Positions 52,916 through 59,935 of a stretch of DNA of 64,000 bases are shown piece by piece. Source of the stretch: an uncultured Clostridia bacterium (lineage in GTDB: Bacteria > Bacillota > Clostridia > Peptostreptococcales > Anaerovoracaceae); NCBI GenBank assembly GCA_934255545.1, contig CAKQOE010000006.1, positions 1 through 64,000 of the forward strand, given 5' to 3'. Below the pieces are notes generated by a model, which was given only the letters and a program-made list of their open reading frames with translations, was not told the DNA's origin and made no database searches. Position 1 is the first letter of the stretch. Each line of letters opens with the position of its first letter. Position numbers and translations under genes: made by a program.

Positions 52916-53923
52916 TTACCTGCTCTCCATCCCGATTTCCCTGAGCATCTCATCAGTATAAGGCAAAAGCCGAGGATCATCCTTAGCCACATCAAGAAGC
53001 GTATTCCTGTATGCGCACAAAAGAAACGTTAACGAGCACTCCTTCTTCAAAAACTTGCTGAGCGCCGTAAATATACGTTCATTCAACTTATATGGCCCGC
53101 GATAATATTCAAGATCCATGTACTTTTCAACAGGATGCCAGTAAACAGTACCATCATCATTGACAAAATACCCGTACCCATACATATCAGCAAAATTAGC
53201 CGCCCTGACATTCTTATCAACACCGTCCCACGTGATCAGCGAGTCCAACACAAATCCAAGTCCGCCATTCATATCTACATTAAAATCATTCTTCGGTATC
53301 CATAAAATGTCACCTTTCTTAAAAGGCGTCGGGAACTCGATACCTAAGCCATCAAATGAATGTCTGATCACATTATTTTCTGCATCATTCCTATCAGAAT
53401 TATATACAATATATGCCAGCTCATCATTTTCAAAAAACTCAGCCTCACATTCAGCATCCGGATCATTGAGCCGAACACGCCTTATCCTGTGCCTCAGCAC
53501 ACCCATATCATAGCCCGGCTCATAAACATCCGCCCTGTAAGCAGCCACACAAACCTCAAAAGACGAGAATACCCTGTGCTCCTCGATCCAATCCTTGTCA
53601 CCTCTGCAATAATACGAATACATATATACATACCTTCCGTCACCGTCACTATTACAGAAATCAGCCATCTCACGGTCAATGATCCCTATATACTTGTTTA
53701 AAACATTAAAAAGACTCTTCCGCTCAACACCCTCCCTGCTGCGATTCATATCACAATCAGGCATAGTCTCCATAAGCTCCTTCCAGACATCCCTCTTTTT
53801 CTCATACGAAACCGACCTGCATTCATGTATAAGCCACGCCGCCTCCAGCGGATCAAACTTATAACCTATACTCCTAAGATGCTCCCGTATATCCCTAGAA
53901 TTCACGAATGAATAAATGTCCAT
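52916..53923 (-). CDS. hypothetical protein, 335 residues
   Basis: No family is recognised. It begins MDIYSFVNSRDIREHLR and contains EAAWLIHECRSVSYEKK near residue 30 and GDILWIPKNDF near 205. It is soluble, acidic and rich in aromatic residues, with no signal peptide, membrane helix or catalytic motif that I can name. It is flanked on both sides by direct copies of a 60-base repeat, so it may be a transferable cassette. Confidence 0.75.
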   Translation of the reverse strand: MDIYSFVNSRDIREHLRSIGYKFDPLEAAWLIHECRSVSYEKKRDVWKELMETMPDCDMNRSREGVERKSLFNVLNKYIGIIDREMADFCNSDGDGRYVYMYSYYCRGDKDWIEEHRVFSSFEVCVAAYRADVYEPGYDMGVLRHRIRRVRLNDPDAECEAEFFENDELAYIVYNSDRNDAENNVIRHSFDGLGIEFPTPFKKGDILWIPKNDFNVDMNGGLGFVLDSLITWDGVDKNVRAANFADMYGYGYFVNDDGTVYWHPVEKYMDLEYYRGPYKLNERIFTALSKFLKKECSLTFLLCAYRNTLLDVAKDDPRLLPYTDEMLREIGMESR

Positions 53924-53943
53924 AAAAAAAATTTCCCATCATC

Positions 53944-53999
53944 GCTGCCGTCACCGGCAGAGTATAGCTGAGCGATAAATCGCAACTACGCAGCCTGCT
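53944..53999 (-). repeat. 60-base repeat with GTGA hairpin, copy 2
   Basis: It includes CTGCCG-TCAC-CGGCAG (53945-53960) and overlaps the 3' end of the broken MqsA-like gene, including its stop codon. Confidence 0.75.
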
Positions 54000-54226
54000 G
54001 GTAATCAATGACAACAACCTCCTGCATAAGCCCGCTTAGCCGCATTTACTATAGCCTCAAGCCTTTGAGTAACATCATCAGTATAATACTTTTTACCGCA
54101 CTGGTCACATTCAAGGCATTGCATATTCTTGATTATAATTATGCAGTTTCTATAATTTACAACATGAGTTGTTGCACTTTTCACAGTTTAACTGTTTTTG
54201 CAGTACATGCACATAAGATTTTCCAT
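53986..54226 (-). pseudogene. broken MqsA-like (YgiT-type zinc finger) antitoxin gene
   Basis: Conceptual translation reads MCMYCKNS, a stop, TVKSATTTHVVNYRNC, IIIIKN, CLECDQCGKKYYTDDV, then after a one-base insertion (CGGGCTT) QEVVVIDYQQAA and a stop. This is the full layout of MqsA-family antitoxins with two zinc-binding Cys pairs. A TAA at codon 9 of the MCMYC reading (codon 13 from the ATG at 54226) and the +1 frameshift near the end show it is dead. No toxin gene remains beside it. Confidence 0.78.
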
Positions 54227-54265
54227 AACTTATCACTTTATATACCTTATACTTAAAATATTCAT

Positions 54266-55501
54266 CTAATTAACTTTAACATAATTAATCAGATGTTTAT
54301 AAGCACCTTCTTGCAGTTTCTCTATTGGTGGAATAGAAGCTATAAATTCATCATAAATTTCATCAACCCATTTTTTCAAATTTTTATTTAAACTTAAAAG
54401 ATCCACTGTAGCAAATAAAATTTGTGATAAAAGTTGCTTTACTGATAAATCATCTAAATCTATGTCATCCATTGATTGCCCACCTTTCGAACAAGCTTTA
54501 AAACATAATGGCATTAATTTTTTATCTAATATTTCATCGCTGTCTAAAGAATTTATTTTATCCATGAATGGTTTATTTAGTCCCCAATCCATTGCGCTTT
54601 CAATATCCATTTCTAAATCATTTAAAAGCGAATCATTTATAGCCCCTTTATACGAATTATATAAAGATATAATAGGTTTTATATTTCTATCAAATGATTC
54701 ATTAATATGGCTTTGCAACTTTTCACAATCATCAGAAATTCTCTCAATTTCATCATCAATTTTTTTATATGTGCCTGCCTCATCTTTTATCAAATCAATC
54801 AATGTTTTAAGCTTCGCATATTTATCTACACTTCTTTCAATTCTATTCTTAGTATTATCTGCTAAATTATAAAACTGATCATGTAAATTTTTCGCATATG
54901 TTTTTGATACTTTAAAAGCTATATCATTCCATAGTAAGTCAAATACTCTTTGTTCTATAACCTCTTTACCACTTCGTTTTACAATTTGACCATTTCTTTT
55001 CCTTTTATCAACCGATATAACTTCAAATATCTCGATATTTGAAGTAGGAAATTTATTTCTTATTTGATTTTTCATATTAAGAACTGTTTCTGTAGTACAC
55101 GCATCGCAATGCGTTAAAATAATATGAATATGCTGTGTCAATTCTCTTTGTAATTTATCTATAAATTTAATTTCAAAATCTTCAAAACGAGCATTTGACA
55201 TAGATATACAGTAAAATATTGTATGAAACCAATTAAAAATGTCATCTCCATTATTCTTCTCTTTTATTAAAGAAATAATTTCTTCTAACTGATCATTAGC
55301 CTTCGCTGTTTCCAAACCCTTCGTATCATAAATTTCTATCTCATATTTTCCATTATGTACATGATAACATTCAAAATATTCTTTTGTAACAGGCTTTCCT
55401 ACTGCAGATTTAGCAACATCCTTTCCCACAAAATAATTAATAAATGCAGATTTACCTACACCAGTTTTTCCTAATAATAAAATCTTAGCTCTATCTGACA
55501 T
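54266..55501 (-). CDS. P-loop GTPase with C-terminal coiled coil (second of a pair)
   Basis: This 411-residue protein has G1 GKTGVGKS at 11-18, G3 DTKG at 59-62 and a variant G4 THCD at 130-133 (Lys of TKxD replaced by His). A long charged helical region (about 205-290: RIERSVDKYAKLK, IERISDDCEKL) follows the G domain, as in dynamin- or IRG-like large GTPases. There is no clear membrane helix. GGAGG precedes the ATG, and the gene lies 17 bases after the other GTPase. AT-rich codon use (AAA, AAT, ATA) differs from the cbi and atp genes, suggesting acquisition by transfer. Confidence 0.85.
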   Translation of the reverse strand: MSDRAKILLLGKTGVGKSAFINYFVGKDVAKSAVGKPVTKEYFECYHVHNGKYEIEIYDTKGLETAKANDQLEEIISLIKEKNNGDDIFNWFHTIFYCISMSNARFEDFEIKFIDKLQRELTQHIHIILTHCDACTTETVLNMKNQIRNKFPTSNIEIFEVISVDKRKRNGQIVKRSGKEVIEQRVFDLLWNDIAFKVSKTYAKNLHDQFYNLADNTKNRIERSVDKYAKLKTLIDLIKDEAGTYKKIDDEIERISDDCEKLQSHINESFDRNIKPIISLYNSYKGAINDSLLNDLEMDIESAMDWGLNKPFMDKINSLDSDEILDKKLMPLCFKACSKGGQSMDDIDLDDLSVKQLLSQILFATVDLLSLNKNLKKWVDEIYDEFIASIPPIEKLQEGAYKHLINYVKVN

Positions 55502-55518
55502 ATTTAGCCCTCCAAATG

Positions 55519-56637
55519 TTATTTATTCTTCTTAATATATTCATTTGTAAGTTTACTAATAGAATCAAAATCAAATAACTTAGATAAATCCACATACTCC
55601 CCTTTTGCAATTTTTTTACAAGAGTCATAACAAATCTCTGAAATTGCATAACCTAATCCACTTGTAATTAAACTAGCAACACCTGCATTGATAACTCCTC
55701 CTACTAATGTTCCTACACCCGGTATAAATTTCAAGATTCCACCTACTATTGATTTTCCTAAATTAGATATCACAATATTACCCAATAATGCAGACGAAAT
55801 ACTTGTCAAATTTTCCATACCATATAAATATATTATATTAGCCGACATAGTAATCTGTAATGGCGTAAGTAATGCTGCATCAGACACAGGCACTGGTGTT
55901 GCACCTATTGCAGCAGCTGCACCTGCATAATATTTAATTTTAGAATTAACTTCTAATCTTTTCATATCCAAGTCAATCATTTGTGAAGAAATAAATGCTT
56001 CCTTTAAATCATCATCGCCAAGCTGTTCCGATGACCATTTTATAAGTTCCATTAATTCTAATGTTAGATTTTTATCTGTAGATGTCTCAAATATGTCGAT
56101 CTGGCTATCTACCTCACTCCTTATGATATCTTTAAAAGTGCTAGCAGTGCCGCCATCTTCATCATCCTCATCACATTTCGTCAATATAACAGCAACCCTT
56201 TTTTTTAATTCCTGATTACTTAATAATAATTTTAAAACCTCTATATCATAATCCTGTATTCTTTCTGCTGCTACAGATATGCAAAACCAAATTATATGAA
56301 TCTTATTCTCAGCACCAGATTGTTCACTTTTCTGCATTTCTACCTGTATAGATTTTTTATACTCTTCAAATGATTCATTCGAACCATTTTCCATTTCATA
56401 TCCTCTACTATCTATAAGATTTACACTTATACCATATTTTTTACCACTATACTTGTTAAATCCCTTAGTACCTCTTGAAATGTCATTTACTGGAGCTATA
56501 TCCTTTCCAAAGACTAAATTTATTAATGAGCTTTTACCGCATCCAGTTACACCTAACAACATAATATTAGGATTAATTTTTTTCTTAGAAAAATTTTCCC
56601 ATTCCTTCTTATACTTTTCTTCATAGCTATTAGACAT
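55519..56637 (-). CDS. P-loop GTPase with hydrophobic YcjF/DUF697-like C-terminus (first of a pair)
   Basis: This 372-residue protein has G1 GVTGCGKSS at 29-37, G3 DSRG at 76-79 and G4 TKCD at 153-156. The C-terminal part holds glycine-rich hydrophobic helices (IPGVGTLVGGVINAG, SLITSGLGYAISEICYD), like the DUF697 membrane-associated region. AGGAGG precedes the ATG. With its neighbour it forms a two-GTPase operon, one member likely on the membrane. The function is unknown; membrane remodelling or defence are possibilities, not conclusions. Confidence 0.85.
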   Translation of the reverse strand: MSNSYEEKYKKEWENFSKKKINPNIMLLGVTGCGKSSLINLVFGKDIAPVNDISRGTKGFNKYSGKKYGISVNLIDSRGYEMENGSNESFEEYKKSIQVEMQKSEQSGAENKIHIIWFCISVAAERIQDYDIEVLKLLLSNQELKKRVAVILTKCDEDDEDGGTASTFKDIIRSEVDSQIDIFETSTDKNLTLELMELIKWSSEQLGDDDLKEAFISSQMIDLDMKRLEVNSKIKYYAGAAAAIGATPVPVSDAALLTPLQITMSANIIYLYGMENLTSISSALLGNIVISNLGKSIVGGILKFIPGVGTLVGGVINAGVASLITSGLGYAISEICYDSCKKIAKGEYVDLSKLFDFDSISKLTNEYIKKNK

Positions 56638-56770
56638 CTTAATTTCCTCCTAATCAATACAATTTACGATTATAGGAACGTAAGCGTTTAAAAATAATGT
56701 GCCTTTAATCCCTAATCGTAATATGAGATAATCAACTAAAATACAACTGGTTGGAAATACACTTTTTAGA

Positions 56771-56792
56771 GTGTTTCCGAATTCGGAAACAC
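56771..56792. repeat. perfect 22-base palindrome upstream of the GTPase pair
   Basis: The half-site is GTGTTTCCGAA, repeated as its exact complement with no centre gap. The left arm can also pair with GGAAATACACT just to its left (56755-56765), giving two mutually exclusive hairpins. Confidence 0.8.
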
Positions 56793-56815
56793 TGGAGAAG
56801 TTTCGTAAACCGATA

Positions 56816-57021
56816 CTACACTTCAAGTATTTCTATAACAGCATCGCAAACATACATCAAATAACAACTATTATATATCTTATCATAATCTTTATACTTC
56901 TCAAAATTATAATCAGAACTAATATATGTAATTTGTTTTAGCTGCTTCGACACTTCATCTTTACTTGATGTACCTGTAATTTGTTTAACATATCCAAATA
57001 TTTATCGGTTTCATTCAACAT
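56816..57021 (-). pseudogene. frameshifted small gene between the HTH gene and the GTPases
   Basis: It starts ATG after GAGG (six bases) and reads MLNETDKYLDMLNK, then shifts frame near AAATTACAGG and continues ITGTSSKDEVSKQLKQ to a stop, about 68 residues in total. No family is recognised. The good start site and long second half suggest a once-real third member of the GTPase operon. Confidence 0.55.
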
Positions 57022-57062
57022 AAGTACCTCGATTACATTAAGATTTCATCTTTATATCTAAT

Positions 57063-57233
57063 TCAGACATTACGCTGCTTCTTTTCCGGCTTAACTGCCC
57101 CAACAGGTATAGCCCAGGTATTCCCAAACTTCACCGCCCCGGGGATGCGGCCTTCGAGGCAGAGCGCGTTGACGCGGCGTGTGCTGATGCCCCATTTGTA
57201 GGCGGCGTCTGCGATCTTCATATAGTCTTTCAT
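57063..57233 (-). CDS. small helix-turn-helix (HTH_17, excisionase-like) protein, 56 residues
   Basis: It reads MKDYMKIADAAYKWGIST, then RRVNALCLEGRIPGAVKFG and TWAIPVGAVKP. This is the standard MerR/excisionase-type winged helix found in small regulators of mobile loci. AAAGGTGAT lies upstream. It is the first gene of the leftward run that leads to the GTPases and may control it. Confidence 0.85.
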   Translation of the reverse strand: MKDYMKIADAAYKWGISTRRVNALCLEGRIPGAVKFGNTWAIPVGAVKPEKKQRNV

Positions 57234-57359
57234 TATTTCTTTATCATCACCTTTCAGATATCATGCTGACTGTTTTAAATTTTAAATTGTGTTTTCTGAC
57301 GCTTGTTGCAGCCAGCTGACCTTACTCTGCAATGAGTTTTTTCTGTTTTCCACATCATT

Positions 57360-57382
57360 ATCTGTGCGCCGGGCGCACGGAT
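57360..57382. repeat. GCC-N-GGC palindrome, long form
   Basis: The core GTGCGCCGGGCGCAC (57364-57378) is extended to eleven-base arms by ATCT/GGAT with one G-U pair. It lies in the 568-base gene-free spacer 57234-57801; a reading frame over it is not convincing as a gene. Confidence 0.72.
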
Positions 57383-57540
57383 AGTTTGGAATTTATTCAT
57401 ATATTTCAAGATCTTCATTCTGCGTTTATTTACAGAAAAAAAATAACAGCATTATCCGAAATGTCCCGACAATGCGGTTCTGATCTGAAATATATTGAGT
57501 GCAGCTGGCTGACATTTTACAGTCCCTATAGTTTTGCGTC

Positions 57541-57556
57541 CCTGGCTTTCGCCAGG
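57541..57556. repeat. hairpin CCTGGC-TTTC-GCCAGG with GAAA loop on the minus strand
   Basis: A six-pair stem whose minus-strand loop is GAAA, a GNRA loop. In the same spacer as the palindrome at 57360. Confidence 0.5.
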
Positions 57557-57699
57557 TTTGCCATTTATTCAATTACAGTTTCATTCTATTCGGATGTTCG
57601 AACAGCGTCAATATAAATTCTTGTATTTTCAATTTTTTATTAAATATTTTTTGATTTTTATATTTATCCCCCTTAATTTATTTACATATTATGTTTATC

Positions 57700-57729
57700 T
57701 TGCCATTGTTTTCTTTATTTAGATAATAT
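57700..57729 (+). promoter_or_regulatory. probable promoter of the XRE gene
   Basis: TTGCCA, 18 bases, TAATAT. The dyad TATAGCTATA at 57774-57783 lies directly before the ribosome binding site and could be an autoregulatory operator. Confidence 0.55.
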
Positions 57730-57801
57730 GTAATCTTTATAACAATAATATCAACTCTAAATCTCTGCTACCCTATAGCTATAAAGGAGGGCTCTGTCTG
57801 C

Positions 57802-58119
57802 ATGAATTATGAAAGGTCCAGGTACAGGGTCGGCGAGCGGATCAGGTATTTCCGGGAGTTGAAGGGCTGGTCTGTTAACAGGCTTGCTAACAAGGCCGGT
57901 GTGTCGCAGAGTTATCTGAGGGATATCGAGCTTGAGAACAAGAATCCTACAGTCGAGTTTCTATCGCTTATCTGCGATACTCTTGAAATCTCGCTCAGTG
58001 ATTTTTTTGGTGACGCGGACGCTGCAGGCGATGAAGATCCTTTATTTCAGCGTATCTATCAGCTTGATGCCGAGCAGCGTGGGGCGCTGCTTGCGTTTCT
58101 GAATACTATTCCGCATTAG
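57802..58119 (+). CDS. XRE family transcriptional regulator
   Basis: This 105-residue protein has a cro/C1-type helix-turn-helix: IRYFRELKGWSVNRLANKAG, then VSQSYLRDIELENKNPTVEFL. The C-terminal 40 residues are acidic and may dimerise. AAAGGAGG lies twelve bases before the ATG. It probably represses its own promoter; no adjacent toxin or phage gene shows another target. Confidence 0.88.
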   Translation: MNYERSRYRVGERIRYFRELKGWSVNRLANKAGVSQSYLRDIELENKNPTVEFLSLICDTLEISLSDFFGDADAAGDEDPLFQRIYQLDAEQRGALLAFLNTIPH

Positions 58120-58145
58120 TGTCAGCGTCATCACAACTTTTTCCT

Positions 58146-58180
58146 GCGGGCGGGCAGCCCGCTCTGCCGGTGACGGCAGA
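58146..58180. repeat. two adjacent GC hairpins after the XRE gene
   Basis: GCGGGC-GGGCA-GCCCGC (58146-58162) and TCTGCCG-GTGA-CGGCAGA (58163-58180). The second has a perfect seven-pair stem and a GNRA loop, in the sense orientation of the XRE transcript. Confidence 0.65.
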
Positions 58181-58216
58181 AAGGCTGTTCCTCCGCTTAA
58201 GAATACTTCGTGGCGC

Positions 58217-58480
58217 TCATTCGTCATCCTCGCGCGGTGTGTACGGCCGCATCACGTAGCCCTTGCGGACTCTGTCAAAGACGATCTCGGTCGGCGGCAC
58301 TGTGTTGTCGTAATAATCGCGCAGCTCCTTGATGTCGCGGATGATGCTCCGCTCATTGACCCCGTACCGGAACGCGGCGGTGTACTTGTCTATGACTTCG
58401 CCGTTTTTCAGCCTGTCGCTGAGCTCCAGTATCCTGTATGCTTTTGTTTTGCTGATTTCGTTTTTCCTTTTCTTTTCCAT
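58217..58480 (-). CDS. truncated WYL-type regulator: HTH_11 domain only, 87 residues
   Basis: It holds the N-terminal helix-turn-helix of WYL-family regulators (AYRILELSDRLKNGEVI, YGVNERSIIRDIKELRDYY, IVFDRVRKGYVM) but stops where the WYL ligand domain should begin. It may be a natural short DNA-binding protein or a remnant. The ribosome binding site is weak. Confidence 0.6.
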   Translation of the reverse strand: MEKKRKNEISKTKAYRILELSDRLKNGEVIDKYTAAFRYGVNERSIIRDIKELRDYYDNTVPPTEIVFDRVRKGYVMRPYTPREDDE

Positions 58481-58605
58481 TACGATTTCATGATTCCCTT
58501 ACAAAATTTCATCTGTTTTCTTAAAAACACCCATGCTGACAAACGACATCCTGCACTAATGCAAAGCGCTGTATCCGCGCACTCCCGAAAATGCGCACGC
58601 GCCAT

Positions 58606-58621
58606 GCATCCGCCGGCGGAT
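58606..58621. repeat. GCC-GGC palindrome CATCCGCCGGCGGATG
   Basis: A perfect 16-base palindrome in the 430-base spacer (58481-58910) upstream of the second Rpn locus. Confidence 0.75.
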
Positions 58622-58758
58622 GAAAACCATCCTGCTGCTGCCTGTCAGCTTTATCCTTACTCCTGTAATTGTACAAATCATGAATGACAGGAAGTGTCAT
58701 TATGGACAATATTTTTATATATTATTGAAAAATTTTTCAATAATATCTCCTGCCCCTT

Positions 58759-58777
58759 ACGCGCGCCTGGCGTGCGT
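58759..58777. repeat. GCC-N-GGC palindrome ACGCGCGCCTGGCGTGCGT
   Basis: A nineteen-base palindrome with one G-U pair, immediately before the shared Rpn upstream region. Confidence 0.7.
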
Positions 58778-58797
58778 ATTTCTATTAATTTATATTT

Positions 58798-58888
58798 TTT
58801 ACATATTCAGGTTGTAATTTTATTACATTTAGTGTATTATCAGGATAGATCACAATCTGGAAGTTTATGTAATTTAATATTACAAAGT
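58798..58888 (+). repeat. upstream region shared with the first Rpn locus, copy B
   Basis: It aligns with 6038-6125 with scattered changes and the same position relative to the Rpn gene. Confidence 0.65.
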
Positions 58889-58910
58889 TTCTATATCAAA
58901 ATTCATATAC

Positions 58911-59802
58911 ATGTGGGTAAAAGGATACCGTCAGTTCTACTTACCGTAAAAATGCTGCAAACATCGAAACTGTTCAGAAATATCGTGATGTACTGAAGTC
59001 GGCTGTTATAAAGCAGGATGACATGGCTTCTTATGTGATTCTGGGTATTGAAAACCAGACGAAAGTGAATTATGCTATTGCTGTAAAGAACATTATTTAT
59101 GATGCTCTGCAGTACGGCAGACAGGTACAAAAGATAGCTGAAGCTCACAGAAAAAATTCTGCTGGATTTAGAGGACGCAGCAGCGCTGAGTTTCTTTCAG
59201 GATTTTGCAAAGATGACTATCTGAGGCCTGTTATTACACTTGTTATACATTTTGGCGCTGATGAATGGGATGGTCCTTTATCGCTGCATGATATGATAAA
59301 ATTTGATGATCCCACGCTTATCAAATTTGTACCTGACTATCCTGTACATCTTATAGACCCGGCGCAGCTCAGCGATGATGAGCTTTTGAAATTTTCTACC
59401 AGCCTGCGCGAAGTACTGCAGTATATAAAATATTCTAAAGATAAAGAAAAACTGGTAGAGATAACCAGTGATAACCCACGTATGTTCATTGAAATGAGTG
59501 CAGCGCAGGTAATAGGAACTGTAACAGACACACCATTTAATGTTTATGAAGAAGATGGGGAGGTAAATATGTGTCAAGCGATAAGAGAATTGATGGAAGA
59601 TGCCCGGGCTGAAGGCAGAGCCGAAATGTGTCAGGGAATAGCTGAATTGATGGAAGATGCCCGGACTCAAGGGCTTCAGCTCGTGCAGGATATGCAGGCA
59701 TGGTTAAAAGAGCAGGGACGTATCGATGATATCATGCAGACTATCAGCGATAGTAATTTCCGTGATAAGATGATCGATGAGTATATGGCTTCATTGAAAT
59801 AA
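58911..59802 (+). pseudogene. decayed Rpn family nuclease gene
   Basis: The 5' part has lost its frame: the ATG at 58911 reads out of phase with the downstream coding sequence, and the coding frame has a TAA at 58918. In that frame the remains read KDTVSSTYRKNAANIETVQK then YRDVLKSAVIKQDD, apparently missing internal N-terminal residues. From 59023 the frame is open for 259 residues (MASYVILGIENQTKVNYA, HFGADEWDGPLSLHD), with a repeated MCQxIxELMEDAR unit and a C-terminus matching the gene at 6156. AGGA precedes the internal ATG at 59023, so a shortened product is possible. Confidence 0.75.
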
Positions 59803-59816
59803 CAGTAATTATTGTA

Positions 59817-59848
59817 CAGGGCTGTCGCACATGCGACAGCCCTGTTAT
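59817..59848. terminator. terminator hairpin, copy of the SDR/panE terminator
   Basis: CAGGGCTGTCGC-ACAT-GCGACAGCCCTG, a perfect twelve-pair stem with T-rich right flank. It matches the hairpin at 47541-47572 and is followed by the panE fragment. Confidence 0.82.
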
Positions 59849-59866
59849 TTATCCGTATGGCAATAA

Positions 59867-59921
59867 CTAATATTTACTTTCCATCTCAAGTATCTGTTCA
59901 AGCAGCCACCTGTTGCGCGGC
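59867..59921 (-). pseudogene. 3' fragment of a second ketopantoate reductase-like gene
   Basis: The last 16 codons plus stop (RNRWLLEQILEMESKY) match the end of the gene at 47592 (RNRWLLKRILEMESKY). Homology stops abruptly at the GCGCGGC junction, 14 bases before the ATPase stop codon. Together with the adjoining terminator this is a duplicated block of about 115 bases. Confidence 0.82.
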
Positions 59922-59935
59922 TCTTGTTAATTTAT

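Noticed and set aside
57332..57616. Plus-strand 94-codon frame in the spacer before the XRE gene
   Set aside because: It is formed partly by two GC hairpins, with no ribosome binding site and no recognisable protein sequence.
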